From contig CAWALV010000006.1 of the NCBI GenBank assembly GCA_963782965.1, positions 744,001 to 808,000 of the forward strand: a stretch of 64,000 nucleotides of DNA, written 5' to 3'. The stretch comes from CAWALV01 sp963782965. Its GTDB lineage: Bacteria > Actinomycetota > Actinomycetes > Acidothermales > Acidothermaceae. Under the pieces are notes generated by a model. That model did no database searches, was not told where the DNA came from, and was given only the letters and a program-made list of their open reading frames with translations. This document shows, one piece after another, positions 35,406 through 44,089 of the stretch. The number at the start of each line of letters is the position of its first letter. Position 1 is the stretch's first letter. Made by a program: the position numbers and the translations under genes.

Positions 35406-36994
35406 ACGCCACGGCGACGCCGTACCGGTCGAGCCTGCCGGTCGTCCGTGACAGCTTCGCGCGGCTGCTGCTCGCCGAATTCACCAAGCTCCGCACGGTG
35501 CGCGGGTGGGTCGCCGGGTTGATCGTCGGCGTGCTTCTCATCCTCGGTATCGGTGTGCTCAGCGCCGCAGGCAGTCATGGGTCGGTGACCTGCGGTACGT
35601 CGAACGGCCCGGCGAGCGGCAAGGCATGCGGCGAGCGCGGCGGTCCTACGCTCGGGCCGGGCGGGCAGCCCGTGAGCGACAGCTTCTACTTCGTGCACCA
35701 GCAGATGGACGGCGACGGCAGCATCACCGCGCGCGTCACGTCGCTCGCCGAAGAGGTACCGCCGGGCGGCGCCGACGGTGCGTCCGGTAGTTCGTGGCAA
35801 CCCGTCCTCGTGCCGTGGGCGAAAGCGGGGCTCATCGTCAAGGCGAGTACCACCCAAGGCTCGCCCTATGCAGCGGTCATGGCGACCGCGACGCACGGCG
35901 TACGGATGCAGTACGACTACACGCACGACGTGGCCGGCAGTGCCACGACGGTGTCGACGGCGAGCCCGGTGTGGCTGCGGCTGACGCGCTCGGGCGAGAC
36001 GCTGACCGGGTACCAGTCGCTCGACGGAAGCAGCTGGACGAAGCTCGGTGTCGCCACACTCACCGGGTTGCCGTCGTCGGTGCAGGTTGGATTGTTCGTC
36101 GCGTCGCCCGACCACGACGTCACCACCCAAGTGATCATCGGCAGCTCCACGAACGGGACTGGATCGAGAGCGATCGCGACCTTCGACAACGCCAACGTGC
36201 AGGGCCGTACCTCCTCCGGGAGTTGGCAGGGCACGCAGGTCGGGGACGGTGGCCCGGCGGGCCCGGGAAACGAGGGATTCAGCCGATCAGGCAGCACGTT
36301 GACGGTCACGGGCTCGGGCGACATCGCACCGATGGCGGCAGGCGGTGGAGACAACAACACGGTCAGTGGCAGCCTCATCGGATCCTTCGTCGGGCTGATG
36401 GCAATGGTCGTGCTCGGCGCTCTCTTCGTGACCGCCGAGTACCGTCGCGGACTGATCCGCACGACCCTCGTTGCAAGCCCTCGCCGTGGCCGGGTACTTG
36501 CTGCGAAAGCAGTCGTTCTCGGCGGTGTCGTATTCGTGTTCGGCGTGGCGGCTTCGGCGTTCACGATGTGGTTCGTCGACAGGCTGCGCCGCAACAACGG
36601 CACCTACATCGCACCCGCCAGTTCGCTGACCGAGATGCGGATAATCGTCGGCACTGCCGCGCTGCTGGCGGTGGCTTCGGTCTTCGCCTTGGCGGTCGGC
36701 GCAATCGTGCGGCGCAGCGCAACGGCGGTCGCGGCGGTGATTGCGCTCGTCGTCCTGCCCTACATCCTCGCCGTGTCGTCGATCGGGGCGCTGCAGTGGC
36801 TGTTGCGCGTAACGCCCGCGGCGGCCTTCGCCGTCCAGCAGACCCTGCACCGCTATCCGCAGGTCGACGGCGTCTATATCGCCTCGGCCGGGTACTACCC
36901 GTTGTCGCCGTGGCAGGGCTTCGCCGTGTTGGTCGGTTGGACGGCGCTCGCGTACGGGCTGGCGCTTTTCTTGCTGCGTAAGCGCGACGCATGA
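35402..36994 (+). CDS. ABC-2 type permease with a large extracellular domain
   Basis: 530 residues from ATG 35402. The first membrane helix (VAGLIVGVLLILGIGVLSAA, about residues 38-57) is followed by about 270 external residues before helices resume (SLIGSFVGLMAMVVLGALFV). The external part has beta-rich sequence such as DSFYFVHQQMDGDGSITARV, VPWAKAGLIVKAST and WLRLTRSGETLTGYQSLDGS, like the DUF1349/concanavalin-type fold found in some actinobacterial exporters. The inserted domain may bind a substrate or cell-wall sugar. The C-terminal half has the usual ABC-2 helices. It is coupled by overlaps to the ATPase and the second permease. Confidence 0.85.
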   Translation: MNATATPYRSSLPVVRDSFARLLLAEFTKLRTVRGWVAGLIVGVLLILGIGVLSAAGSHGSVTCGTSNGPASGKACGERGGPTLGPGGQPVSDSFYFVHQQMDGDGSITARVTSLAEEVPPGGADGASGSSWQPVLVPWAKAGLIVKASTTQGSPYAAVMATATHGVRMQYDYTHDVAGSATTVSTASPVWLRLTRSGETLTGYQSLDGSSWTKLGVATLTGLPSSVQVGLFVASPDHDVTTQVIIGSSTNGTGSRAIATFDNANVQGRTSSGSWQGTQVGDGGPAGPGNEGFSRSGSTLTVTGSGDIAPMAAGGGDNNTVSGSLIGSFVGLMAMVVLGALFVTAEYRRGLIRTTLVASPRRGRVLAAKAVVLGGVVFVFGVAASAFTMWFVDRLRRNNGTYIAPASSLTEMRIIVGTAALLAVASVFALAVGAIVRRSATAVAAVIALVVLPYILAVSSIGALQWLLRVTPAAAFAVQQTLHRYPQVDGVYIASAGYYPLSPWQGFAVLVGWTALAYGLALFLLRKRDA

Positions 36995-37803
36995 CCCGCA
37001 CGCCATCACCGCGCGAGGCCACCGGGATGGCGGATGCGTTGCACGCGGAGTGGACGAAGCTTCGCACCTCGGCAGGCATCTTCTGGGTCATGGCGGCAAC
37101 CGTCGCGGTGACGATCGCGCTCGGTGGCGCGGTCGACGCGAGCGCTCGCTGCGCCGCAGCCGGCTGCCATCAAGACCCGGCGAAGATCGGGCTTACCGGC
37201 GTCTACCTGGGGCAGGTGCTCGTCGCCATCGCGGCGGTGACGATCATGACCGCCGAGTACGGCACCGGAATGATCCGGATCACGCTCGCGGCCGTACCGA
37301 AGCGCCTCGTCGTCCTCGCGTCGAAAGCTGTCGTGACAGCGGGCTGCGCCCTCGGCGCCGGAGTCGTCGGTGTGACCGGCTCGGTGCTGGTCGGCCAGGC
37401 CATGCTGCCCGGCCGGGGCTTCACGCCGGCCCACGGGTATGCGTCGCTCGCCTTGTCGGACGCCGGAATGCTTCGGGCCGCGGTCGGTTCAGTGCTGTAC
37501 ATCGTGCTCGTCGCACTGCTCAGCCTGGGCATCGCGACCGCCGTCCGCGATTCCGCGGTGGGAATCGGCGTCGTGCTCGGGGTCTTGTTCGCGTTCCCCA
37601 TCCTGCTCGTGACGGTCAGCAACGATACGTGGCATCGCCATCTCGAACAGATCGCACCGATGAACGCCGGCCTGGGGATTCAGACGACGATCGACGTTCA
37701 CAGCCTCCCGCTCGGCCCGTGGACGGGCCTCGGCGTGCTGGGACTGTGGGCCGCAGCGGCCCTGGCGCTGGGTGGGCTCGTGCTCGCGCGGCGCGACGCA
37801 TAG
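36991..37803 (+). CDS. ABC-2 type permease
   Basis: 270 residues from ATG 36991; an ATG at 37027 in frame is possible. Six hydrophobic helices are seen, including ILVMAATVAVTIALGGAVDA-like segment FWVMAATVAVTIALGGAV, VLVAIAAVTIMTAEYGTGMI and LGVLGLWAAAALALGGLVLA. The short motif TAEYGTGMIRITLAAVPKR is typical of ABC-2 permeases and is echoed in the preceding permease (TAEYRRGLIRTTLVASPRRG). The gene closes the three-gene exporter operon. It is convergent with the GGDEF-EAL gene 18 bases away. Confidence 0.9.
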   Translation: MTRTPSPREATGMADALHAEWTKLRTSAGIFWVMAATVAVTIALGGAVDASARCAAAGCHQDPAKIGLTGVYLGQVLVAIAAVTIMTAEYGTGMIRITLAAVPKRLVVLASKAVVTAGCALGAGVVGVTGSVLVGQAMLPGRGFTPAHGYASLALSDAGMLRAAVGSVLYIVLVALLSLGIATAVRDSAVGIGVVLGVLFAFPILLVTVSNDTWHRHLEQIAPMNAGLGIQTTIDVHSLPLGPWTGLGVLGLWAAAALALGGLVLARRDA

Positions 37804-37821
37804 GGGTTCGGGCTGCGAAGG

Positions 37822-40116
37822 CTACGGCGCTCGGCCGGCTGAGACGGTGGCGCTCATCGCCCGCTCCGCTGCGACCTTCGCGCCACGCTCGGCCGAACCA
37901 CCGATGAACGGGACGACGTCGGGCATGGGTAGCGGCCGGGCGAAGAAATAGCCCTGGCCGAGGTCGCAGGGGAGTTGACGCAGTGAGTCGTACTGCTCGG
38001 AGGATTCGATTCCTTCGGCGACGGTTTCCATGCGCAGGGTGCGCGCCAACTCGACGACCGTTCTGACGATGGCCAGGCCCTCGGGCGAGGCGTGCATCGT
38101 CCCGATGAAGGCCTTGTCGATCTTGAGTTGGTCAGCGGGGAAGTGTTGCAGCGCCGCGAGTGAGGAGTAGCCGGTGCCGAAGTCGTCGATCGCGAGCCGA
38201 ACGCCCAATGCCTTCAACGGGCCGAGGTAGTTGATCGCGTGAAGCGGGTCGCGCATGAGGACGCTCTCGGTGACTTCGAGGGTCAGCGCGTCAGGCGGCA
38301 GGCCCGTTTCTGCCAGGACCCGGGCGACGAGGTCGACGAACCCCGTGTCATCGAGTTGGCGAGCCGACACGTTGACGCTGATCCGCAGGCGCGGCAGCGA
38401 AGATGCCCGCCAAGCCGCCGTATCGGCGCAGGCTCGGCGCAGCACCCATTCGCCGATCTCGGCAATGCGCCCGTTGCGCTCGGCGATAGGGATGAAGACG
38501 TTCGGGGCGATCACGCCTCGCGTCGGATGGTCCCACCGCACGAGCGCCTCAACGGCGACGACCGCGCCGGACGACAGATCGATCAGCGGCTGGTACTGCA
38601 GCCGTAGCTCATCGCGCGCCACCACGCGGTGAAGGTCGCTGCCCAGCTCCAGCGCGTCGATGGTCTCCGAGTGCATCCGGGCCTCGTAGCGCACCGCCAT
38701 CCGGCCGCCGTTCCGCTTGGCTCGGTACATGGCGAGGTCGGCGTTGCGGAGAACCTCATCTGCCGTGAGCAGCGCGGCATCGCTCGATGCGATGCCGATG
38801 CTTGCGAATGCGAAGACCTCCCGGCCGGCGAGGCGTACCGGCTCCTGCAGTGCAGCTGTCAAGCGGGCAGCCACGACCTCGCCCGCGGCCGCCCCGCCGG
38901 TGCCCTCGAGCAATATCGCGAACTCGTCGCCGCCGAGACGCGCGGCGGTATCGTCGGCGCGCAGAGCCTCGCGGACGCGTTGCGCAAACCAGGCCAGCAA
39001 CTCATCGCCGGCGGCGTGACCCAGGCTGTCGTTGACGTCCTTGAAGCGATCGAGGTCGATGAACAGTACGGTGACGCCGGTGCCGTGCCGTGCAGCGGTG
39101 GCGAGCGCGTGGTTGAGCCGGTCGAGGAACAACGCCCGGTTCGGCAGCCCGGTGACCGAATCCTGGTAAGCGTCGCGCATGGCGTCGACGGTGTGCGCGT
39201 CGGTCAGGGCCACGCTCGCCTGCTCGGCGAAGGCTGCCAGCGTCGCTCGGCGGTCGCGGAGATCCGCGTCGCCGAGCGTCAACACGGTAACGAGACTCCC
39301 TGCCGTGTTGCCCTCGATGTGCACGGGTGCCGCGAGTGCTACCAAGCGCGACGTGCTCGCGTCGGTACCCCGCCGTGTCGTCACTTCGTCGGCAGCGATG
39401 GCGTCGATCGCAGCGGGTACCACCAACAGTTCGTAGTCGCGATTGTCGTCGCGTGGGGCCACGGAGGAGACGATGCGGTGACGGCGATCGATCGGATCGA
39501 TCAGGACCAGGGCAACGAACGCGTTCTTCGACAATTGAGCCGCGCCGTCGGTGACCGAGTCCAGGACGGTCTGAAGCGGCGCGCGGTGCGAGATCGCCCG
39601 TTGGATGCTGAGAACTGATTCCAGCAACCGCTGTCGCTGGCTGAGCGAATCGAGCAGGCTCAGCCGTTCGGCCGCCACCTGCTCGCGTTCGGCGCGCAGT
39701 GCGCGCTCGTCGTGCAGCGCTCTGAGGTTTCGCAGGGACAGGCCCAGTACGCTCGCCATGCCCTGAACGAGTTGTCGTTCCTCACCTGTGAACGCATCGT
39801 CGATGCGTCCGACGACCAGATGTCCGCCGAGGTCGTCGTCCAAGTTGGCAGCGGCGGCGTGCACGCGACCCAGGCCGCCGATGTCGATCACCGGGCGGCC
39901 TTTTGTCGCCGACATCAACGCATCGACCGGCGGGGTCGCCCGGCCGATACCGACGCAGGCGAGAACCCCGCCTTCGCGAACCAGTGCGCCGAGCTCACCG
40001 CCAAGTGCTTCGACGGCACGTTCCAGCGCAACCCGGATGGCGTCAGGCTCCTCCTGCTGGGAGGTGACCGAGTCGAGGTACTCGGTTAGCTGGTGGATGG
40101 ACCAGTGATAGGCCAC
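37822..40116 (-). CDS. GAF-GAF-GGDEF-EAL cyclic-di-GMP synthase/phosphodiesterase
   Basis: 764 residues from GTG 40116, preceded by GAGGGG. Two GAF-like domains (about residues 20-130 and 170-315) are joined by a coiled-coil. The GGDEF domain (about 325-490) keeps the active site ARLGGDEFAILL and the product-inhibition RxxD (RADD) five residues before it. The EAL domain (about 500-750) keeps VVAVEALVRWDHP, AIDDFGTGYSSL and TVAEGIESSEQY. Both halves therefore look catalytically competent, which makes the net direction of cyclic-di-GMP turnover condition-dependent. It begins 10 bases after the FIST gene, from the same sigma-28-type promoter, so it belongs with motility control. Confidence 0.94.
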   Translation of the reverse strand: MAYHWSIHQLTEYLDSVTSQQEEPDAIRVALERAVEALGGELGALVREGGVLACVGIGRATPPVDALMSATKGRPVIDIGGLGRVHAAAANLDDDLGGHLVVGRIDDAFTGEERQLVQGMASVLGLSLRNLRALHDERALRAEREQVAAERLSLLDSLSQRQRLLESVLSIQRAISHRAPLQTVLDSVTDGAAQLSKNAFVALVLIDPIDRRHRIVSSVAPRDDNRDYELLVVPAAIDAIAADEVTTRRGTDASTSRLVALAAPVHIEGNTAGSLVTVLTLGDADLRDRRATLAAFAEQASVALTDAHTVDAMRDAYQDSVTGLPNRALFLDRLNHALATAARHGTGVTVLFIDLDRFKDVNDSLGHAAGDELLAWFAQRVREALRADDTAARLGGDEFAILLEGTGGAAAGEVVAARLTAALQEPVRLAGREVFAFASIGIASSDAALLTADEVLRNADLAMYRAKRNGGRMAVRYEARMHSETIDALELGSDLHRVVARDELRLQYQPLIDLSSGAVVAVEALVRWDHPTRGVIAPNVFIPIAERNGRIAEIGEWVLRRACADTAAWRASSLPRLRISVNVSARQLDDTGFVDLVARVLAETGLPPDALTLEVTESVLMRDPLHAINYLGPLKALGVRLAIDDFGTGYSSLAALQHFPADQLKIDKAFIGTMHASPEGLAIVRTVVELARTLRMETVAEGIESSEQYDSLRQLPCDLGQGYFFARPLPMPDVVPFIGGSAERGAKVAAERAMSATVSAGRAP

Positions 40117-40126
40117 CGGATCCCCC

Positions 40127-41344
40127 TCATGCGAACGCCACCACCACCACGGTCAGGTGGTGCATACCCTGGGCGCCGCGGGTGCGGGCGATCTCTCCCA
40201 TCGTGTAGAACCCACCGAACGGCGCGCCGGCTGCCTTCGCGACGTAGCGGTCGACCTCTTCGCGGACCCCGTCCGCACCGAGAAAGAGATAGCGCACGCC
40301 GCAGTCGAAGGCGAGGAAGCCCAGCGGAGATGCATCCTGCAGCGGCGCCAGGGCCTCGGCGAATGCGTCGTCGACGCTCGAGAGCAAACCCGACTGATCG
40401 GTCTCCATCAGCCACAACAAGCCGCCTTGCGGGACGTCGGCCAGGCAGGTGATCGAACCGTCCTCGACGTTACCGCCGTGGATCACGCGGATGTCTTCGC
40501 CGCTCCGACGCGACAGGCCCAACGGGCGCTTCAACGCGAACGTGCGGAACGCCTGCACGTCTTCGGCCATGGAGCGTGTTGCGCCGACACGCTGGGCGAA
40601 CACGTCGAGAGCCGGTTCCCCGTCGAGTGTGAAGACCCGGCCGCCTTCGCTCTTGGTGACAACCGTGGCGTCACCGACCTTGTGCCATCCGTGCGCGACC
40701 CCGACGCCGATCGGAGCGTCGGAACCGATGGCCGCTGCAACTACGGCGTCGCTCAAGATCTGCACGCCGTCGGCGTCGGCGAAGAACTGATAGGTCTGCT
40801 CGTAGCGGTAGTCGTCAGCCGCGCAGCCGCCCGCCAGCGGAACGGTCGCACCGACAACGCTGAACGCACCTCGGACGAGTTCGTGCTGCTCGCCGGCCAG
40901 GCCATCGGCCAGCAGCAGCAGCAGCTTGTGCTCGCCGGTCAGGTGCTCGACCGCACCTGCGACCTTTTCGCCCGCCGCACGCTGCCCGGTCGAGACGTTG
41001 GTTGCGACGCTCGTTCGAACATCGAAGCCCTCGCCACCGAGAGCACTGACCACGACGGCAGGTTCAGCCTGGCCCGTTGCGGCGAGGTGGGCGATCCCGG
41101 TGCATCCGATGAGGGGGACAGTGCCCGCCTCCGCACGCACGCCGTCCAGCATGGCCGTGAAGTCGATGTCGGCCGGGCAAAACACTACGACGAGCGATGC
41201 CCGGCGCCCGCCGAGCGCGTCGCGCGTGGCGCTCGCCCCGGCAACCTGCGGGTCGGCGTCGCTGCTGCGCCCGGTGCCGAACCAGCGCCGCGCTGCGGCG
41301 GTCGACGTCCGAGACGACGTGGCGACATCATCCAGCACAGCCAT
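40127..41344 (-). CDS. FIST (F-box and intracellular signal transduction) sensor protein
   Basis: 405 residues from ATG 41344, with GGGAGGA six bases upstream. FIST_N covers about residues 50-220 (SLVVVFCPADIDFTAMLDGV, PLIGCTGIAHLAATGQ, LAGGCAADDYRYEQTYQFFA) and FIST_C the rest (ALDVFAQRVGATRS, FDCGVRYLFLGADGVREEVD). FIST domains bind small ligands and are usually linked to chemotaxis, GGDEF/EAL or kinase proteins. Here the partner is the GAF-GGDEF-EAL protein encoded immediately downstream. No membrane segment is seen, so it is cytoplasmic. The ligand (amino acids, nitric oxide or haem in known cases) cannot be read from sequence. Confidence 0.92.
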   Translation of the reverse strand: MAVLDDVATSSRTSTAAARRWFGTGRSSDADPQVAGASATRDALGGRRASLVVVFCPADIDFTAMLDGVRAEAGTVPLIGCTGIAHLAATGQAEPAVVVSALGGEGFDVRTSVATNVSTGQRAAGEKVAGAVEHLTGEHKLLLLLADGLAGEQHELVRGAFSVVGATVPLAGGCAADDYRYEQTYQFFADADGVQILSDAVVAAAIGSDAPIGVGVAHGWHKVGDATVVTKSEGGRVFTLDGEPALDVFAQRVGATRSMAEDVQAFRTFALKRPLGLSRRSGEDIRVIHGGNVEDGSITCLADVPQGGLLWLMETDQSGLLSSVDDAFAEALAPLQDASPLGFLAFDCGVRYLFLGADGVREEVDRYVAKAAGAPFGGFYTMGEIARTRGAQGMHHLTVVVVAFA

Positions 41345-41385
41345 CGAAGTGTCCTCCCGGGTCGGCCGTGAAAGTCCTCGGGCCT

Positions 41386-41413
41386 CCATCGGCTCGGGGG
41401 CGCGCCACCTGAG
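41386..41413 (-). promoter_or_regulatory. Sigma-28-type promoter of the FIST/GGDEF-EAL operon
   Basis: Read on the minus strand: CTCAG, 15 bases, GCCGATGG, ending 42 bases before the FIST start. It is identical in both boxes to the fliC promoter. Confidence 0.82.
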
Positions 41414-41428
41414 AACATCGCCGAGCGA

Positions 41429-42229
41429 TCAGGGGCCATTTGCCGGCGCGGCGCGCTCGGGCCCTTTGCCGGGGCGCCTGGCCGGCGCGCGTCGTGGGCG
41501 GGGACGGCGGCGGCGCCACGCGTCGTTGATGTGGTCGGCCATCAGGGCGGCGGCGGCCTCGGCGTCACCGGCCGCGATCGCCTCCAGCACGCCTCGGTGC
41601 TGGCGGTTGGTGTCCTTGCGGTCGGCGACGCTCACCCGGCCGCTGTACCGGATGCTACGGCGCGCCTCCGCATGCACCGTCTTGACGATCGCCCGTCCGA
41701 GCTGGTTCCCCGACGCCAGCATGATCCGTTCGTGAAACGCCACGTCGACGACGTCCATCCGCTCGCGGTCGCGCACGCAGGTGTCGAGCTCGTCCATCAA
41801 GGCGGTGAGCTCACGAAGATCGTCGGCCGTCGCCCGGCGCGCTGCCTCGCGCGCCATGGCGGATTCGAGCACCGTTCTCACCATGATCAGCTGGTCGAAG
41901 ACCTCGTACTCTTCGTCGTGGCGCACGATCGCGGCGAGAACTTCCGGATCCAGCAGGTTCCATGCCTCCTGGGGGGAGACGAGGGTGCCGATGCCTTGGC
42001 GGGCCGTGAGCAGGCCTTTCTCCTCGAGCGTTTTGACGGCTTCCCGGGCCACCGTTCGGCTCACGCCGTATGCATGGCACAGCGAGGGCTCGGTCGGCAC
42101 GAGGTCTGCCGGGCGAAGGTCGCCTGAGACTATGCGCTCGAGGAGGTCACCCACGACGGCGTCGGCGCGGCGCGCAGGGCGCTGCGCTGTCGTGCGAAGG
42201 GACGCCTTCACCGGTGCGATGACGGCCAT
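41429..42229 (-). CDS. GntR-family regulator (FadR subfamily)
   Basis: 266 residues from ATG 42229. The winged helix is VPTEPSLCHAYGVSRTVARE followed by AVKTLEEKGLLTARQGIGTL. The helical FadR-type effector domain (FCD) begins about residue 100 with metal-ligand-type residues in MDVVDVAFHERIMLAS and GVLEAIAAGDAEAAAALMADH (quoted in part). A basic tail (RRRRPRPRRAPARRP) ends it. It is divergent from the enolase-superfamily gene with 111 bases between starts and a TATGTCATA palindrome in the gap, so it probably regulates that gene and itself. Sugar acids are the usual ligands of this subfamily. Confidence 0.92.
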   Translation of the reverse strand: MAVIAPVKASLRTTAQRPARRADAVVGDLLERIVSGDLRPADLVPTEPSLCHAYGVSRTVAREAVKTLEEKGLLTARQGIGTLVSPQEAWNLLDPEVLAAIVRHDEEYEVFDQLIMVRTVLESAMAREAARRATADDLRELTALMDELDTCVRDRERMDVVDVAFHERIMLASGNQLGRAIVKTVHAEARRSIRYSGRVSVADRKDTNRQHRGVLEAIAAGDAEAAAALMADHINDAWRRRRPRPRRAPARRPGKGPERAAPANGP

Positions 42230-42305
42230 CTGGGCCACTCCGTTTGCGACGTGGCACAAGTATCACCGTGTGCCGAGGATTGTGAAGGATTCAACCCGCT
42301 CATCA

Positions 42306-42314
42306 TATGTCATA
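42306..42314. promoter_or_regulatory. Candidate GntR/FadR operator
   Basis: TATGTCATA is a perfect inverted repeat with a one-base centre in the AT-richer stretch between divergent gntR and the enolase-superfamily gene. It lies 27 bases before the GTG at 42341. Confidence 0.45.
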
Positions 42315-42340
42315 CGTTGTCGAAACCGTGGAGAGTCGTC

Positions 42341-43495
42341 GTGAAGGTCACCGGGTACCGCAGCTTGCTCACCCACCATGACTGGGGCCGGGTGATCGGT
42401 GACGTCAACAACGCGAGCGAGACGGCGCTGACGCCGGTTCATGTGCTCGTGGTGACGACCGACGAAGGCATCGAGGGAATCGGTATCGGTGCGCATCCCG
42501 ACATCGAGCGGGTCTTCGCCGCCGTTGCGGGTGAGGATCCCAGAGGTGTCGTCGGGCTGTACGACCGGATGTGCGCGCACGTCTTCAAGCTCGGTCACCA
42601 GGGCGCGGTGGCCGGCACGATCGGCGCGATCGACATGGCGCTTTGGGACATCAAGGCCAAAGCGGCCGGTGAGCCGTTGTGGCGGCTTCTCGGCAGCCGC
42701 GACAGGTTCGTCCCGGGGTATGCCTCGGCTCTCGACATCGCCTTGGACGACGACGAGCTCGTCGCGTTGCACACGAGGTTCGCCGAGCGCGGCTACCGGT
42801 CGGCGAAGCTCAAGGGTGGCCGCCACCTGAAGCGAGACCTCGAGCGGCTGATACTGCTGCGCGACATCTACGCGAGCCAGAGCACGGCGCCGGCACTGAT
42901 GCTCGACGCCAACGAGGCGTGGCATCGCTCACAAGCGGTCCGCTACGTCACCAGGCTGGAAGAGCACGTCGACCTCGCCTGGATCGAGGAGCCTGTTCGC
43001 CGGTGGGACGCCGCCGGGCACGCCGCCGTCCGTGCCGGAGTGCGCGCTGGTGTCGCCAGCGGTGAGAACCTCACCGGGCTCGAGCAGTTCCGGCCGTTGC
43101 TCGACGCCGACGCCCTCGACGTGGTGCAGGTCGGCTGGGGGTGGGGGACGACGCTCGCCCTGCGGGTGGCGGCCGCCGCCGCTGCGCGTGATCTGCCGGT
43201 CAGCCCGGTCGGATTCTGGCCCGCAATCACACCGGCCGCCGCCGCCATGCCCAACATGATCAGCATCGAAGTCCAAGACCTCGGCTATCCGTACGCCATG
43301 CAGGTCGACCAGGAAATCATCGATGGCGGCATCGTGCTGGGCGACCAACCGGGGCACGGCCTCACCATCGACGAAAAGGTCATCGCCTCCCTCTCCGACG
43401 ACCTGCCGTGGCGCAAGCTCGCCAACTGGCAGGTACGGCCGGCGCGAGCCGGGCTACGTCTCACGCCTGAGGACGACAGCTCCCTCGACGACTGA
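42341..43495 (+). CDS. Enolase-superfamily enzyme (mandelate racemase/muconate lactonizing type), likely sugar-acid dehydratase
   Basis: 384 residues from GTG 42341, preceded by GGAGAG at five bases. The capping domain is followed by a barrel with Lys156/Lys158 (SAKLKGG), metal ligands Asp189 (LMLDANEAW), Glu216/217 (WIEEPV) and Glu242 (SGENLTG). At the end of strand 7, where acid-sugar dehydratases have His, the sequence is LPVSPVGFWPAI with no His. The divergent FadR-type regulator supports a role on an aldonate or similar sugar acid. That would be the step missing between sugar-acid and ketodeoxy acid in the cluster at 11.8-14.2 kb, but the link is inference, and the missing His makes another reaction possible. 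Confidence 0.8.
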   Translation: MKVTGYRSLLTHHDWGRVIGDVNNASETALTPVHVLVVTTDEGIEGIGIGAHPDIERVFAAVAGEDPRGVVGLYDRMCAHVFKLGHQGAVAGTIGAIDMALWDIKAKAAGEPLWRLLGSRDRFVPGYASALDIALDDDELVALHTRFAERGYRSAKLKGGRHLKRDLERLILLRDIYASQSTAPALMLDANEAWHRSQAVRYVTRLEEHVDLAWIEEPVRRWDAAGHAAVRAGVRAGVASGENLTGLEQFRPLLDADALDVVQVGWGWGTTLALRVAAAAAARDLPVSPVGFWPAITPAAAAMPNMISIEVQDLGYPYAMQVDQEIIDGGIVLGDQPGHGLTIDEKVIASLSDDLPWRKLANWQVRPARAGLRLTPEDDSSLDD

Positions 43496-43542
43496 ACGCA
43501 GCCCGCCGACTTGATACCCGCGCGGGGTCGTCCGAGCCGGCG

Positions 43543-44022
43543 CTACTGCGGGCCACCGGCCGAGCGATACTCGGCGAGGAAGCGCTCCCCGAGTTCTTTG
43601 CGCTCGTCCGGCGGGCAGGTTTCGAGCGCCGGGAACTCGTCGTCCTCCTCGGCTTCCGCGTGGTCGGTCACGGCCTTCTTCAGCTCGCGGAACTGCTGGT
43701 CGAACTCGTCGCTGTCTGTGTCGAGCTTGGAAAGCGCGCGCAGCGTCTCTTCGGCTTCGTCCTCCTCCTCGGTGCGCGCCTCGGCGACGTCCGGCCCGGC
43801 GGCCTTGGCCGTGAACGGCCGCACGACCGCTTCCTCCGCGGTTTCGTGCGCCTTCAGCATGGCCTTGAGCTCCTCGAACGCGGTCGCGCGCTCCTGGCCG
43901 GACGACGACGCGACTCGCTCGAACGTCTCGTGAACCCTTGCGTGATGGGTGTAAAGGATGTTGAGCACGTCGCCCGCAGGGTACTTCGACGCCTTCTCGC
44001 GATCCTTCGTTGCTTCGCTCAC
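43543..44022 (-). CDS. Hemerythrin HHE-domain protein
   Basis: 159 residues from GTG 44022 with GGAGGAG six bases upstream. The four-helix HHE fold shows His residues in LYTHHARVHETFERV, MLKAHETAEEAVVRP and AVTDHAEAEEDDEFPAL, the pattern that binds a di-iron centre. Actinobacterial proteins of this kind bind O2 or act in iron and redox-stress handling. The sequence is rich in Glu/Asp (TEEEDEAEETL) and cytoplasmic. It stands between the enolase-superfamily gene (convergent) and the Tat-exported deacetylase. No operon partner is apparent. Confidence 0.88.
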   Translation of the reverse strand: MSEATKDREKASKYPAGDVLNILYTHHARVHETFERVASSSGQERATAFEELKAMLKAHETAEEAVVRPFTAKAAGPDVAEARTEEEDEAEETLRALSKLDTDSDEFDQQFRELKKAVTDHAEAEEDDEFPALETCPPDERKELGERFLAEYRSAGGPQ

Positions 44023-44089
44023 CGAACGCTCCTCCTGCCGTCGGCCCGCGCGGGCCGGGAGCGGAGTGATACCCCTCGCCGTGCCCGGC

